This document shows positions 45,375 to 55,047 of a stretch of 64,000 nt of DNA, one piece after another (within the stretch, counting starts at the first letter, position 1; each line of letters begins with the position of its first letter). Under the pieces are notes generated by a model. It did not search any database and was not told the DNA's origin. It saw nothing but the letters and a program-made list of their open reading frames with translations. Source of the DNA: Loktanella sp. SALINAS62 (GTDB taxonomy: Bacteria > Pseudomonadota > Alphaproteobacteria > Rhodobacterales > Rhodobacteraceae); NCBI RefSeq assembly GCF_018263905.1, contig NZ_JAAFZU010000055.1, positions 75,673-139,672 on the forward strand, read 5' to 3'. The position numbers and the translations under genes were made by a program.

Positions 45375-46652
45375 TCAGCTGCCTTTTGCGAAACGCTTTT
45401 TCTGCAATTCAGTCCAGAACACTTCTATATCATAGCCGTCTTCTGTCTGGACCTCTGACGTGACGACGCCCTGATCAAAAAGCCAAGCGCGTTGCTTACC
45501 CTGCGCGAACGTCAGCGACAGGGTCGCGGCCTTGCGCGGTTCCTTCAACACTTCGCTGATGGCTGACAAAAGCGCGTCCAGCCCTTCGCCACTGATCGCA
45601 GATGTGGCAAAGATACCGTCCGTTCGCTGTGCTTGCGTTACGATTGCATCGTGCGCGTCGGGCGCCAAACGGTCGATCTTGTTCCAGACTTCCAACAACG
45701 GCGCATCGTCAGCGACACCCAGCGACGACAGAATCGCCATCACATCCTCGGCCTGTTCTTCGGTCTGCGTGTGACTGATGTCGCGCACATGCACGATCAA
45801 ATCGGCGTCCAGCACTTCTTCCAGTGTTGCACGAAACGCCGCGACCAATTCTGTCGGCAGGTTTGAAATGAACCCGACCGTATCCGACATGATGATCTTG
45901 TCGCCTTCTGGCAATTCGATCTGCCGCATCGTCGGGTCAAGCGTTGCAAACAGCATGTCCTTGGCAAAGACATCTGCCCCGGTCAGGCGGTTGAACAATG
46001 TCGATTTGCCCGCGTTGGTATAGCCGACCAACGCCACAATCGGATAAGGCACCTTTGCCCGTGCCGCACGGTGCAGCGTCCGGGTCTTCACGACCTTTTC
46101 CAGCTGACGTTTCAGCGCCTGCAACTGCATGTCGATGGCACGGCGGTCGGATTCGATCTGGGTTTCCCCCGGACCGCCGACAAATCCCAGTCCACCGCGC
46201 TGCCGTTCAAGGTGGGTCCAGGCCCGCACCAGTCGCGTCCGTTGATAGGACAGCGCTGCCATTTCAACTTGCAGCACACCTTCTGCCGTGCGCGCACGGT
46301 CGGAAAAGATTTCAAGGATCAGACCGGTCCGGTCCAACAGCTTGACGTTCCATTCTTTTTCCAGATTACGCTGCTGCACGGGACTGACGTGGCCGTCGAT
46401 CAAAACCAGCTCCGCCTCTTCAGCTTTCAGGCGGTCCTTCAGTTCAGCGACTTTGCCCTTGCCGAACAGGGTGCCGGGCAGAAGTTTCGGCAAACGCACC
46501 ACTTCTGCACCGACGACGGTAAGGTCGGGTAAGGCCGCTGCCAGCGAAATGACTTCTTCCAGGGCAGGTGACGCGTCGCGCCGATCACGGTCGCTTTTCA
46601 GATCCGGATGCAGAACGTAGGCTCGGGTCAGGGGCCGATCATGTTCAAGCAA
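45375..46652 (-). CDS. hflX: GTPase HflX
   Basis: Ribosome-splitting GTPase for stress rescue. The 425-aa protein has the N-terminal HflX domain (PGTLFGKGKVAELKDRLKA; VLIDGHVSPVQQRNLEK), the Gly-rich linker GGLGFVGGPGETQIESDRR, and the G domain (G1 GYTNAGKST, G3 DTVGF, G4 NKID). TTG 46652 abuts the hfq stop (TAA|TTG), so translation is probably coupled to hfq; the only nearby ATG is out of frame. Last gene of the dusB-ntr-trk-hfq-hflX run. Confidence 0.93.
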   Translation of the reverse strand: MLEHDRPLTRAYVLHPDLKSDRDRRDASPALEEVISLAAALPDLTVVGAEVVRLPKLLPGTLFGKGKVAELKDRLKAEEAELVLIDGHVSPVQQRNLEKEWNVKLLDRTGLILEIFSDRARTAEGVLQVEMAALSYQRTRLVRAWTHLERQRGGLGFVGGPGETQIESDRRAIDMQLQALKRQLEKVVKTRTLHRAARAKVPYPIVALVGYTNAGKSTLFNRLTGADVFAKDMLFATLDPTMRQIELPEGDKIIMSDTVGFISNLPTELVAAFRATLEEVLDADLIVHVRDISHTQTEEQAEDVMAILSSLGVADDAPLLEVWNKIDRLAPDAHDAIVTQAQRTDGIFATSAISGEGLDALLSAISEVLKEPRKAATLSLTFAQGKQRAWLFDQGVVTSEVQTEDGYDIEVFWTELQKKRFAKGS

Positions 46653-46886
46653 TTATTCTTCGCCCTCGTACAGGCTGATGGGCTGGGCTGGCATAATCGT
46701 CGAGATTGCCGATTTATAAACCAACTGGCTTTGGCCATCGCGGCGCAACAACACGCAAAAGCTGTCAAACCATGTAATGACGCCCTGCAGTTTGACCCCG
46801 TTCACCAAAAAGATCGTGACCGGCACTTTGGTCTTGCGGACGTGGTTCAGAAACGCGTCTTGCAGGTTGGCCTTGTCTGACGCCAT
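46653..46886 (-). CDS. hfq: RNA chaperone Hfq
   Basis: The 77-aa hexameric Sm-like protein pairs small RNAs with mRNAs. Sm1 ([27 protein letters not shown]) and Sm2 ([15 protein letters not shown]) are clear. The Sm2 motif reads YKSAIST where E. coli has YKHAIST, so the His that lines the proximal RNA site is replaced by Ser59. GGAGAGCTGCC precedes ATG 46886. It lies 102 bp after trkH, and hflX starts right at its stop codon. Confidence 0.96.
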   Translation of the reverse strand: MASDKANLQDAFLNHVRKTKVPVTIFLVNGVKLQGVITWFDSFCVLLRRDGQSQLVYKSAISTIMPAQPISLYEGEE

Positions 46887-46988
46887 GGCAGCTCTCCAAT
46901 TATTCTTGCGGGTCGCGGATCGACCGTATTTTTCAGCTTTTTACTATGTAGGCTGTCTTAAGGATGATCCAGCCCAAAATTCAACCCA

Positions 46989-48509
46989 CTAACGTCGCCA
47001 AATTTCTGGATTGAACAGCGCAATCAATGCCAGCGTTTCCAAACGCCCCAAAACCATTGCCGCCGCCAGGATTGCCTTGGCGGCATCCGGCAGGCCTGCA
47101 TAGCTGATCGGTGTTTCACCTGCAAACACGGCCAACGGTCCGGTTGTCGACAAGGCTGCCACAGTCAGAATCATCGTCGTTTCAAACTGCACACCTGTCA
47201 GCGCCAGCGACAACATGACCGCTGCGATCGACAACGCAAACAGCATGAAGAAAACCCAACTGATATACGCCCCTTGCCGCCGGATCATCCGCGCTTCTCT
47301 GCCGCCCCCCCCGACAGATGACGGATGCAGCAGGCGTTCTATTTCGCGTTCGGAATGGCGGAACAGGGCATAGACGCGCAACAATTTGACCCCGCCCGCC
47401 GTTGTCGCCGCCCCGCCACCGATCAGGGCCAGCCCGACCAGAAACAATCCCGGCGTTTCAAGGCCTGACCAATCGGCAGCCCCTTCCCAGTAACGCGATT
47501 CATATCCGGTCGTTGTCAAAAACGATGTCACGGTGAATATGCTGCCCCAAAGGGATGCGAAAAGCGACGAAATGGTCGATGTGGTGCCTTCTTCGATGCT
47601 GCCCAGCCAGTGCCGCGTGAACAGCAAAGCTGTGGTGCCCGATACCAGAATCAGGGCCATGAATACTTCGGGGTCGCGCGACAGGCGCGCGTCGCTGTCG
47701 CCGAACATGCCGCGTGAAAACGTCAGCCGTGAAATCGCAAAGGCGAAGAAGCAGAAAATCAGGACTTCACCCCAGAATCCCGATGTGGCGTAGTAGACCC
47801 CGCCGATGGGTGAAATACCCGACGTCGACAGAACCGACATCGCGTGACACAGCGCGACATAAGGCACCTCTCCGAGCAGGACGAGGCCGATCCACAGCAG
47901 GAACGTAAGGCCGGTATAGATCGGCACCAATGTCAGCGTGTACCGCGACAGGCGATCCTGCAATTTCGCGATCCGACCGATCTGGGTGTTGTGCCCGCTG
48001 GTAAACTGGGCGATCCCCCCGGCGGTCCGGACCTCGAACCCGCCCAAATTCATCGGGGCAAAAATCGCAACCGCCACGATCCATGTCAGCATCCCGCCCA
48101 ACCAGCCGACCGTGGCGCGCCACAGATGCAGTGACGGCTGCAGCCGGCCCGCATCTTCGTAAAGCGTGGCACCCGTGGTGGTGAACGATGACACCATTTC
48201 GAACCAAGCATCGGTAAAACGGACGTTCTGGCCGACCTCATAGAATGGCACCGCAAACATCAACGGCAACGCCCCAAAGGCCAGCACCAGCGTCATCAAC
48301 TGACTAAGTGCGGCGTTGCGGGGTTCCCGGCCCGTGGTCGCCAGCGCCGCCAGCAATGTCAGCGTAAGCCCCAGCAGCGACGCATAAAAGAACGTCTGCA
48401 TGACTTCCGTCGCGCTGAGCGCATAGGCATGTAAGGCCGGAACCAACATCGCGGCCGACGCTATTCCCATCAGCAGGACGAAAAATGGCAGTTGTCGCAG
48501 CGCTGCCAT
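46989..48509 (-). CDS. trkH: Trk potassium uptake membrane subunit
   Basis: Potassium translocating subunit of the Trk system. The 506-aa protein has about ten membrane helices and four selectivity-filter loops: SSFTTTGATL (near 107), LSTSGISPIGG, SFLTTTGYES and ALSTTGPLAVF. ATG 48509 overlaps trkA by one base. With TrkA it would couple potassium import to nucleotide binding. Confidence 0.95.
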   Translation of the reverse strand: MAALRQLPFFVLLMGIASAAMLVPALHAYALSATEVMQTFFYASLLGLTLTLLAALATTGREPRNAALSQLMTLVLAFGALPLMFAVPFYEVGQNVRFTDAWFEMVSSFTTTGATLYEDAGRLQPSLHLWRATVGWLGGMLTWIVAVAIFAPMNLGGFEVRTAGGIAQFTSGHNTQIGRIAKLQDRLSRYTLTLVPIYTGLTFLLWIGLVLLGEVPYVALCHAMSVLSTSGISPIGGVYYATSGFWGEVLIFCFFAFAISRLTFSRGMFGDSDARLSRDPEVFMALILVSGTTALLFTRHWLGSIEEGTTSTISSLFASLWGSIFTVTSFLTTTGYESRYWEGAADWSGLETPGLFLVGLALIGGGAATTAGGVKLLRVYALFRHSEREIERLLHPSSVGGGGREARMIRRQGAYISWVFFMLFALSIAAVMLSLALTGVQFETTMILTVAALSTTGPLAVFAGETPISYAGLPDAAKAILAAAMVLGRLETLALIALFNPEIWRR

Positions 48510-49885
48510 CAGAAAAAGTCGATCGAGACCTGAAGCAGCCGCTCGACCTCTGGCACGTCGTCGGCCATCGCAAAGATCGCCACCAGATCACCGTCGTCGA
48601 TCCGGGTGTCTGCCATCGGTTTGATCATCTCGCCGTTCTTGAACACGCCGCTGACCACCGCCCCTTCGGGAAAGGCGATGTCACGGATGCGCTGCCCTGC
48701 CATCGGGGATGTCGACAGCACCTGCGCTTCGATCACTTCTGCTTCTGCGTCGCCAATGGAATAAACCCCGCGCACCCGGCCATGACGCACATGACGCAGG
48801 ATCGACGATACCGTCGTGGATCGCGGGTTGATCCAAGCGTCCACATTCAGCGGCCCCATCAGGGGGACCAGCGTGGGGTCGTTGACCAGACAGATCGACA
48901 TTTTGCAGCCCATCTCTTTGGCGCGGACGGACGCCAGCAGGTTGACCTTGTCGTCGTCGGTCACGGCAAGCACCGCATCTGCGGTCGTGATGCCCGCTTC
49001 TTCCAGCAACGCGGAATCAAGCCCGTCGCCGTTCAGAACAATGGTCCGGTCCAGCGCATCGGCGGCGCGTTCGGCGGCAGGGCGCGAAAATTCGATCATG
49101 CGCACGCGCAGGCGTTCAGTCTTGGCCTCCAGCGCACGGGCCACCGCCAGACCGACATTTCCGCCGCCGATAATAACGATCCGCTGTTGCCGGGACTGTT
49201 GCTTGCCAAAGATTTCCAATGTGCGGGTCACGTCATCGGTATGGGAAAAGATATATGCGTCATCGCCCGCAAAAAGCTGATCCTTGGCCGACGGCACAAA
49301 CATGACGCCATCGCGCCGCACCCCGACAACCAGCGCGCGCAGTGTGGAAAACAGGTCGGTCAACTGCCGCAGCGGTGTGTTCACCACGGGGCAATCCGGG
49401 TCGATGGATATCCCCAGCAGCGTGCCCTTTTCATTCAGAAACTGCTCTGTATCGAACGACGCAGGCGAAGCCAGCCGTTGCAGGGCGGCGGCGGCGACTT
49501 CTTTTTCGGGGCTGATCACCACGTCGATGGGCAGATGGTCCCGGCGATAAAGGTCGGAATAAATTGCATCCAGATAACTTTGTGACCGCAGCCGTGCGAT
49601 CTTGCGCCGGATCGAAAACACCGAATGCGCGACCTGACAGGTGACCATGTTCACCTCGTCCGAATGGGTCGCTGCGATGATCATATCGGCATCGCGCGCC
49701 CCAGCGCGTTCCAGAATGTCGGGATAGCTGGCGAAACCGCTGATCCCCTGCACATCCAGACTGTCGGTCGCGCGGCGCACCAGTTCGGGGTTATTGTCCA
49801 CGACCGTCACGTCATTGCGTTCACCAGCCAGATGGCGCGCAATTTGCCAGCCGACCTGCCCGGCCCCGCAGATGATGACCTTCAT
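48509..49885 (-). CDS. trkA: Trk system potassium regulator TrkA
   Basis: Peripheral NAD-binding regulator of TrkH. The 458-aa protein has two RCK units, each with a Rossmann motif: MKVIICGAGQVGWQIARHLAG (residues 1-21) and IVIIGGGNVGLAVARAL (near 233-249), and C-terminal RCK-C domains after each. It sits between ntrX and trkH on the same strand, 55 bp after ntrX, and overlaps trkH by one base. Confidence 0.96.
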   Translation of the reverse strand: MKVIICGAGQVGWQIARHLAGERNDVTVVDNNPELVRRATDSLDVQGISGFASYPDILERAGARDADMIIAATHSDEVNMVTCQVAHSVFSIRRKIARLRSQSYLDAIYSDLYRRDHLPIDVVISPEKEVAAAALQRLASPASFDTEQFLNEKGTLLGISIDPDCPVVNTPLRQLTDLFSTLRALVVGVRRDGVMFVPSAKDQLFAGDDAYIFSHTDDVTRTLEIFGKQQSRQQRIVIIGGGNVGLAVARALEAKTERLRVRMIEFSRPAAERAADALDRTIVLNGDGLDSALLEEAGITTADAVLAVTDDDKVNLLASVRAKEMGCKMSICLVNDPTLVPLMGPLNVDAWINPRSTTVSSILRHVRHGRVRGVYSIGDAEAEVIEAQVLSTSPMAGQRIRDIAFPEGAVVSGVFKNGEMIKPMADTRIDDGDLVAIFAMADDVPEVERLLQVSIDFF

Positions 49886-49940
49886 CGATGTTCTCCTGTC
49901 GACCTATGCCCCAGTGACAGAGCCCGCGGGGCGCGTCAAT

Positions 49941-51341
49941 TCACGCGCCCACCTCGACATAGGCGACGCGCGCGCCCGCCTTGTTGGCCGTCGCGACACC
50001 CAGCGATTTCAACTTGCGGTGAAGCGCGCTGCGTTCCATCCCGACAAAGCTGGCGGTCCGGCTGATGTTGCCGCCAAAGCGGTTGATCTGGGTCAGCAGG
50101 TATTCGCGTTCAAACAATTCGCGCGCCTCGCGCAGGGGTAGCGTGGCCAGCCCGCCCGACAGCACGATCCGCCCTTCGGTCGCCGGTGCATCCTGTACGC
50201 TGGGCAATTCCCGCGCGCTGATCGGGTCGGTGGTTTCACCCAAGATCAGCACCCGTTCCACCACGTTTTTCAGCTGACGCACGTTACCGGGCCACAGCAT
50301 CGTCTGTAGCAACGCGCGCGCGTCTTCGGCCAGTTCACGCAATGGCAGACCCTGTGTGCGGTTCAGCATGGTGATGAAATACTCTGCCAGCAGCGGAATA
50401 TCCTCGCGGCGTTCTTCCAGGCTGGGGACATCGACGGGAACGACATTCAAACGGTGATACAATTCCTGACGGAACATCCCGGCGTCGATCAGCTTTGGCA
50501 GATCGCGGTTTGTGGATGACACAAAACGCAGATCGACCTGCACCTTTTCCGTGCCGCCCACGCGCTGAAACGACTGGTCGACCAGCACACGCAGCATTTT
50601 GGCCTGTGTGCCCATCGGCATTTCCGCGACTTCGTCCAGATAGACAACACCGCCGTTGGCTTGTTCCAGCAATCCCTTTTCAACCCCCTTGCCCGCGCTT
50701 TCACGACCGAACAGCGCTTCTTCCATATGTTCGGGTTCGACGCTGGCGGAATTGACCGTGACGAAAGGCGCGTTGGCACGGCTTGAATTGGCATGAATAT
50801 AACGGGCCGCGATTTCCTTGCCCGCCCCTGCCGGGCCGGTCAGCATCACGCGCCCGTTCGATTTGGTGACTTTGTCCAGTTGCGCCTTCATGCCCCGGAA
50901 TGCAGCGGAATCGCCCAGCATTTCCGCAGGCGCGCTGTCACCGCGTTTCAGTTCGACGTTTTCACGGCGCAGGCGGCTGGTTTCCATCGCGCGCCGGATC
51001 ACGACCATCAACTGGTCGATATTGAATGGCTTCTCGATAAAGTCATAGGCGCCCTGCTTGATCGCCGCGACAGCGATCTCGATATTCCCGTGACCAGAGA
51101 TGATAACGATCGGCACCTCTGGGTGATCGCGTTTGACAGACTTGAGGATATCGATTCCGTCCATGTTGGAATCTTTCAGCCAGATATCCAGGATCATCAG
51201 GGCCGGCACCTCTTTGGCGATGGCGGCCATGCATTGATCCGAATTTGCGGCCAGCCGCGTGGTGAACCCTTCGTCCTCCAGAATGTCGCCGATCAGTTCA
51301 CGGATATCGCGTTCGTCATCGGTGATCAGAATATCGCTCAT
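49941..51341 (-). CDS. ntrX: Nitrogen response regulator NtrX
   Basis: Response regulator of the NtrYX pair for nitrogen and respiratory control. The 466-aa protein has a receiver domain (1-120; Asp in LMILDIWLKDSNMDG), an AAA+ domain (about 135-375, Walker A TGPAGAGKE) and a Fis-type HTH (about 420-455). The sigma-54 contact loop GAFTGA is absent: the stretch LFGRESAGKGVEKG follows where it should be, so it probably acts without sigma-54. ATG 51341 is chosen because the longer frame runs into ntrY. It starts 10 bp after the ntrY stop. Confidence 0.95.
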   Translation of the reverse strand: MSDILITDDERDIRELIGDILEDEGFTTRLAANSDQCMAAIAKEVPALMILDIWLKDSNMDGIDILKSVKRDHPEVPIVIISGHGNIEIAVAAIKQGAYDFIEKPFNIDQLMVVIRRAMETSRLRRENVELKRGDSAPAEMLGDSAAFRGMKAQLDKVTKSNGRVMLTGPAGAGKEIAARYIHANSSRANAPFVTVNSASVEPEHMEEALFGRESAGKGVEKGLLEQANGGVVYLDEVAEMPMGTQAKMLRVLVDQSFQRVGGTEKVQVDLRFVSSTNRDLPKLIDAGMFRQELYHRLNVVPVDVPSLEERREDIPLLAEYFITMLNRTQGLPLRELAEDARALLQTMLWPGNVRQLKNVVERVLILGETTDPISARELPSVQDAPATEGRIVLSGGLATLPLREARELFEREYLLTQINRFGGNISRTASFVGMERSALHRKLKSLGVATANKAGARVAYVEVGA

Positions 51342-51351
51342 TTTAGAAACC

Positions 51352-53580
51352 TCATGCTGGAATTTTGTTGGCCGCCAGCCCGATCGGGGCAAGCGGCAGT
51401 TCAATCACGGCGCAGGCCCCCGCGTGGGGGTCCGCGCCGAACGGTTCGGCATCGACCAGTTGCAGCGTGCCGCCGTGTTCTTCGATGATCTTGCGCACGA
51501 TCGGCAGGCCAAGGCCTGTGCCCTTGTTGCGCGTGGTCACATAGGGTTCGAACAGACGGGCACGATCCTGCGGCAGACCGATCCCGTTGTCGGAAATGGT
51601 AATGCGCGCGCCTGTCGCTGATGTCTGCATCGCAACCTTGATCTGGGCCGTCTCAGGCATCTGACCCTGATCTTCGATCCGTGTTTCAATCGCCTCACCC
51701 GCGTTCTTGATCAGATTGGTCAGTGCCTGACCGATCATGGTCTGGTCAATATCGGCCAGCACACGGTCGTGTGGCAGATTGGCGGTAATCTGGACGCCGG
51801 GCTGTCCCGCTTCTTGCAAGGTCACGACATCACGCACCAATTCCGCCAAGTCCGATACCGTCAGTTCCGGTTCCGGCATCCGTGCGAATTTGGAAAACTC
51901 ATCCACGATCCGGCGCAGGTCGTTGGTCTGGCGGACGATCACATCGGTCATCTGGATCAGCTTGTCGCTATCAGCGACCTCGGCGCTGAACTTGCGCTTG
52001 ATCCGTTCGGCAGACAGTTGGATCGGCGTCAGCGGGTTCTTGATTTCATGCGCGATGCGGCGTGCCACGTCGCCCCATGCCGCCATGCGCTGCGCACTGA
52101 CCAGATCGGTCACGTCGTCAAATGCCACGACATACCCGTCCAGCGTGCCGTCAGTGCCTGCGCGCGGTGCCATGCGCACCAAAAGGCTTTCTTGCTTGCC
52201 GCCCCGGACCAGATTGATCTGTTCCTGAACAAACGCGCGGGTTTCGCCCCGCAGCTTGTCGAATAGCGGCCCAAATTCCGGCACAGCCACCGCCAGATCG
52301 GTGGTGGTTTGCCCCCGGCCGACGTTCAGCAGCCGTATGGCGGACGGATTGACGAAACTGATGCGCCCATCGGCATCCAGCCCCACCACACCGGATGTCA
52401 CCGAAGACAGCACAGAATTGAACAGACGGTTACTGCCCAGCAGATCATCGCGCTGCGTCTTCAGTTGACCTGTCATCTGGTTGAAATAATGCCCCAACTG
52501 GCTGATTTCGTCGTCGCCATCGTCTTCGATGACGCGCACGTCCAGATCCCCAGCACCGACCCGTTGCGATGCCGTGACCAGACGCCCGACCGGGCGCGAC
52601 AGGCGTTCCGCAAACCACAGGCCCAGCCACGTTGCAGCCAAAATCAGAATTACGGCAAACCCCAGATACAGACCGCCGAACTGGAACAACAATGCGCCGC
52701 GGTCGCGTTCCAACTGTTCATACAGCGCGACTGTCGCTTCGGTCTCGTCCAGCAGGGCCAAAATTTCGCCATCCACCGGACGCGTCACCAGCAGATAGCG
52801 ATCCGGAAAGGTTTCCACCGGCAGCAATGCGCGGAATTCGTTGTTGGCCGCGTCTTCGATCACCGCAAATCCGGTATCGCGGGCGCGGGCGAAATCCTCT
52901 GGTGTGGGGCGTTCATAGTTGAAATCGTATGACCCGCCGCCGCGCGTCATGATTTCACCCGTCCCGTTTAGAAAGAATACCTCTGACAGGCCACGATCAA
53001 TCTGTGGCTGGACGGCCGCCAACGCCTGCCGCACATCGCCATCGTTCATAAAGAAATTGGTCTGGCGTTCGGTATTCAAATACGCCGCCAGCGCGTTGCC
53101 GTCGCGCAGCACCTCTGATTTCTCTTCTTCCTCGTAGGCTTGCGCGGTTCTCAGCGACGTGCCCAGCACGTTTTGCACCCGTTCGGAAAACCAGCCTTCA
53201 AACCCCAGGTTGATCGACAACACCGCAAACACGGCCACCAGCACCGTCGGGATCAAGGCCAGCGCGACAAAGACGCCCGTCAGGCGCAGATGCAGTCGTG
53301 ACCCCGCCGACTGGTTGCGTCGCGCGATAATCATCGAAAAGACCCGGCTCAGCACCAGACCTGCAACGATGATGATATAGACCAGATCCCCCAGCAGGAT
53401 CAGCCGCAACACAGGTGACGAGGTGCCACCGTCCAGCGGGCTGCGCAGGATCAGGAACGTCACGGCAGCCAGCACCGGGCCCAGAACCACCAACCCCAAG
53501 GTCGCAAAGTTCTGGACGGCACGCTGCCGCCGCCAACGCTGAATGCGCTGGTAATTGAAACTCAGCCGGGACCGCTTCAC
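51352..53580 (-). CDS. ntrY: Nitrogen regulation sensor histidine kinase NtrY
   Basis: Membrane sensor kinase partner of NtrX. The 742-aa protein starts with membrane helices (about 25-55, 75-95 and 110-135). A periplasmic sensor follows (about 140-300), then another helix near 305-325, HAMP (about 330-380), PAS (about 395-490), HisKA with [21 protein letters not shown] (phospho-His near 522) and an ATPase domain with NLIKNAGEAIE and NKGTGLGLPIV. Family placement is clear from size and domains; the signal is not identified. It precedes ntrX. Confidence 0.95.
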   Translation of the reverse strand: MKRSRLSFNYQRIQRWRRQRAVQNFATLGLVVLGPVLAAVTFLILRSPLDGGTSSPVLRLILLGDLVYIIIVAGLVLSRVFSMIIARRNQSAGSRLHLRLTGVFVALALIPTVLVAVFAVLSINLGFEGWFSERVQNVLGTSLRTAQAYEEEEKSEVLRDGNALAAYLNTERQTNFFMNDGDVRQALAAVQPQIDRGLSEVFFLNGTGEIMTRGGGSYDFNYERPTPEDFARARDTGFAVIEDAANNEFRALLPVETFPDRYLLVTRPVDGEILALLDETEATVALYEQLERDRGALLFQFGGLYLGFAVILILAATWLGLWFAERLSRPVGRLVTASQRVGAGDLDVRVIEDDGDDEISQLGHYFNQMTGQLKTQRDDLLGSNRLFNSVLSSVTSGVVGLDADGRISFVNPSAIRLLNVGRGQTTTDLAVAVPEFGPLFDKLRGETRAFVQEQINLVRGGKQESLLVRMAPRAGTDGTLDGYVVAFDDVTDLVSAQRMAAWGDVARRIAHEIKNPLTPIQLSAERIKRKFSAEVADSDKLIQMTDVIVRQTNDLRRIVDEFSKFARMPEPELTVSDLAELVRDVVTLQEAGQPGVQITANLPHDRVLADIDQTMIGQALTNLIKNAGEAIETRIEDQGQMPETAQIKVAMQTSATGARITISDNGIGLPQDRARLFEPYVTTRNKGTGLGLPIVRKIIEEHGGTLQLVDAEPFGADPHAGACAVIELPLAPIGLAANKIPA

Positions 53581-53685
53581 GCGTGATGCCCTGTCTGTTG
53601 CGACGGGAGTGACCCCGCCTATACCGCCGTTTTATGTGGTCCTTACCGGGGGATGTTCCGCCGGGGCCACGTTTATGTTGCGGTT

Positions 53686-55047
53686 TTACATCAATTTGCG
53701 GCGGCGTGTCACCTGAATATCGAGGTCTGTGATCTTCTTTCTCAACGTATTTCGGTTGATTCCCAACAAATCGGCACACTTCGCCTGATTTCCAGCGGTC
53801 GCATCCAGCGCAATCTCGATCAAGGGCGCCTCTATTTCACGCAGAATGCGGTTATACAGCCCCGGCGGCGGCAACTGCCCGCCGTGCAGATCGAAATAGC
53901 GTTTAAGGTGTCGGGCAACGGCCGCAGACAATTTGTCAGCCTCTCCCCCGCGCAGGGGTTCCATTGCGGGTTGGTTGCCCAGAACACCTTCGACTTCGGA
54001 CTTTGCGATGTCGTCCCCGGCTGCGGTGAATACCAGCCGCCGGACGGTGTTTTCCAGCTGGCGGACGTTGCCCGGCCAGCTGTAGCTGCGGATCATGGCC
54101 ATCGCGGGTTCCGCGATTCGGCGCTGCGGGGCACCGTCGCGTTCCGCCTTGGTCAGAAAGTGTTCCGCCAACAGCGGAATGTCGTCCACCCGTTCGCGCA
54201 GCGATGGCACCACAATGGTCACGCCCGACAAACGATAGAACAAATCGTCACGGAATTCGCCTGCGTCGATGCGGCCGCCCAGATCGGTCTGTGACGTCGC
54301 CATGATCCGTGGCGCACTGTCGCCCAATTGGTCCAGCATCCGCACGATCCGGGCCTGCGCCGTCGCGTCCAAGTCACCGATTTCATCAAAAAGGATCGAT
54401 CCGCCCTTGGCCCGCGACAGGACCATCGCAGGGCCATCAAGCCCGTCCAGATCCGATGCGCTGGCGGTTATGAACGGCAGCGACCGCCGATCCGAAAAGT
54501 CATGGATCGCCCGCGCAATCAGCGATTTTCCAGTGCCGCTTTCACCAGTGATCAGCACCGGAAGCGCCGTGTTCATCACCCGCGCCACAAGCTTGTACAG
54601 CGCCTGCATCGCCGGGGTCCGACCGACCAGCGGCAAATCGGAATTCACCTCTACGCTGTCCTTGCGGTTCGTCGCGACAGTGCGCTTCACTTCAAGCGCG
54701 CGGGCCGCACGTTTCATCAAGTCAGGCAGATCGAACGGTTTGGGCAAATAATCATAGGCATCCGCCTCTGCCGCCTGAATTGCGGTCATGATCGTGTTCT
54801 GGGCGGAAATCACGATTACCGGCAGCCCAGGCCGCGCCTTGGCAATCTTGGGCAGCTGTTCCAGCCCGTTGCCATCCGGCATGATCACGTCAGAAATGAC
54901 CAGATCGCCTTTGCCTTCTTCGACCCAGCGCATCAGCGTCACAAGGCTGGATGTCGCATGGACCTTGCAGCCCGCCCGCGTCAGCGCCTGCGTCAGCACG
55001 GTCCGGATCGTGCGGTCATCATCCGCGACAAGTATCGTGCCATCCAT
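53686..55047 (-). CDS. ntrC: Nitrogen regulation response regulator NtrC (lacking the GAFTGA loop)
   Basis: Response regulator that activates nitrogen assimilation genes. The 453-aa protein has a receiver domain (phospho-Asp in [16 protein letters not shown], near 54), an AAA+ domain (Walker [10 protein letters not shown], near 167-175; Walker [12 protein letters not shown]) and a Fis-type HTH at the C-terminus ([19 protein letters not shown]). The GAFTGA motif between the two Walker elements is missing; the sequence there is [17 protein letters not shown]. Rhodobacter capsulatus NtrC also lacks it and works with the housekeeping polymerase, so the same mode is likely. ATG 55047 shares one base with ntrB. 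Confidence 0.95.
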   Translation of the reverse strand: MDGTILVADDDRTIRTVLTQALTRAGCKVHATSSLVTLMRWVEEGKGDLVISDVIMPDGNGLEQLPKIAKARPGLPVIVISAQNTIMTAIQAAEADAYDYLPKPFDLPDLMKRAARALEVKRTVATNRKDSVEVNSDLPLVGRTPAMQALYKLVARVMNTALPVLITGESGTGKSLIARAIHDFSDRRSLPFITASASDLDGLDGPAMVLSRAKGGSILFDEIGDLDATAQARIVRMLDQLGDSAPRIMATSQTDLGGRIDAGEFRDDLFYRLSGVTIVVPSLRERVDDIPLLAEHFLTKAERDGAPQRRIAEPAMAMIRSYSWPGNVRQLENTVRRLVFTAAGDDIAKSEVEGVLGNQPAMEPLRGGEADKLSAAVARHLKRYFDLHGGQLPPPGLYNRILREIEAPLIEIALDATAGNQAKCADLLGINRNTLRKKITDLDIQVTRRRKLM

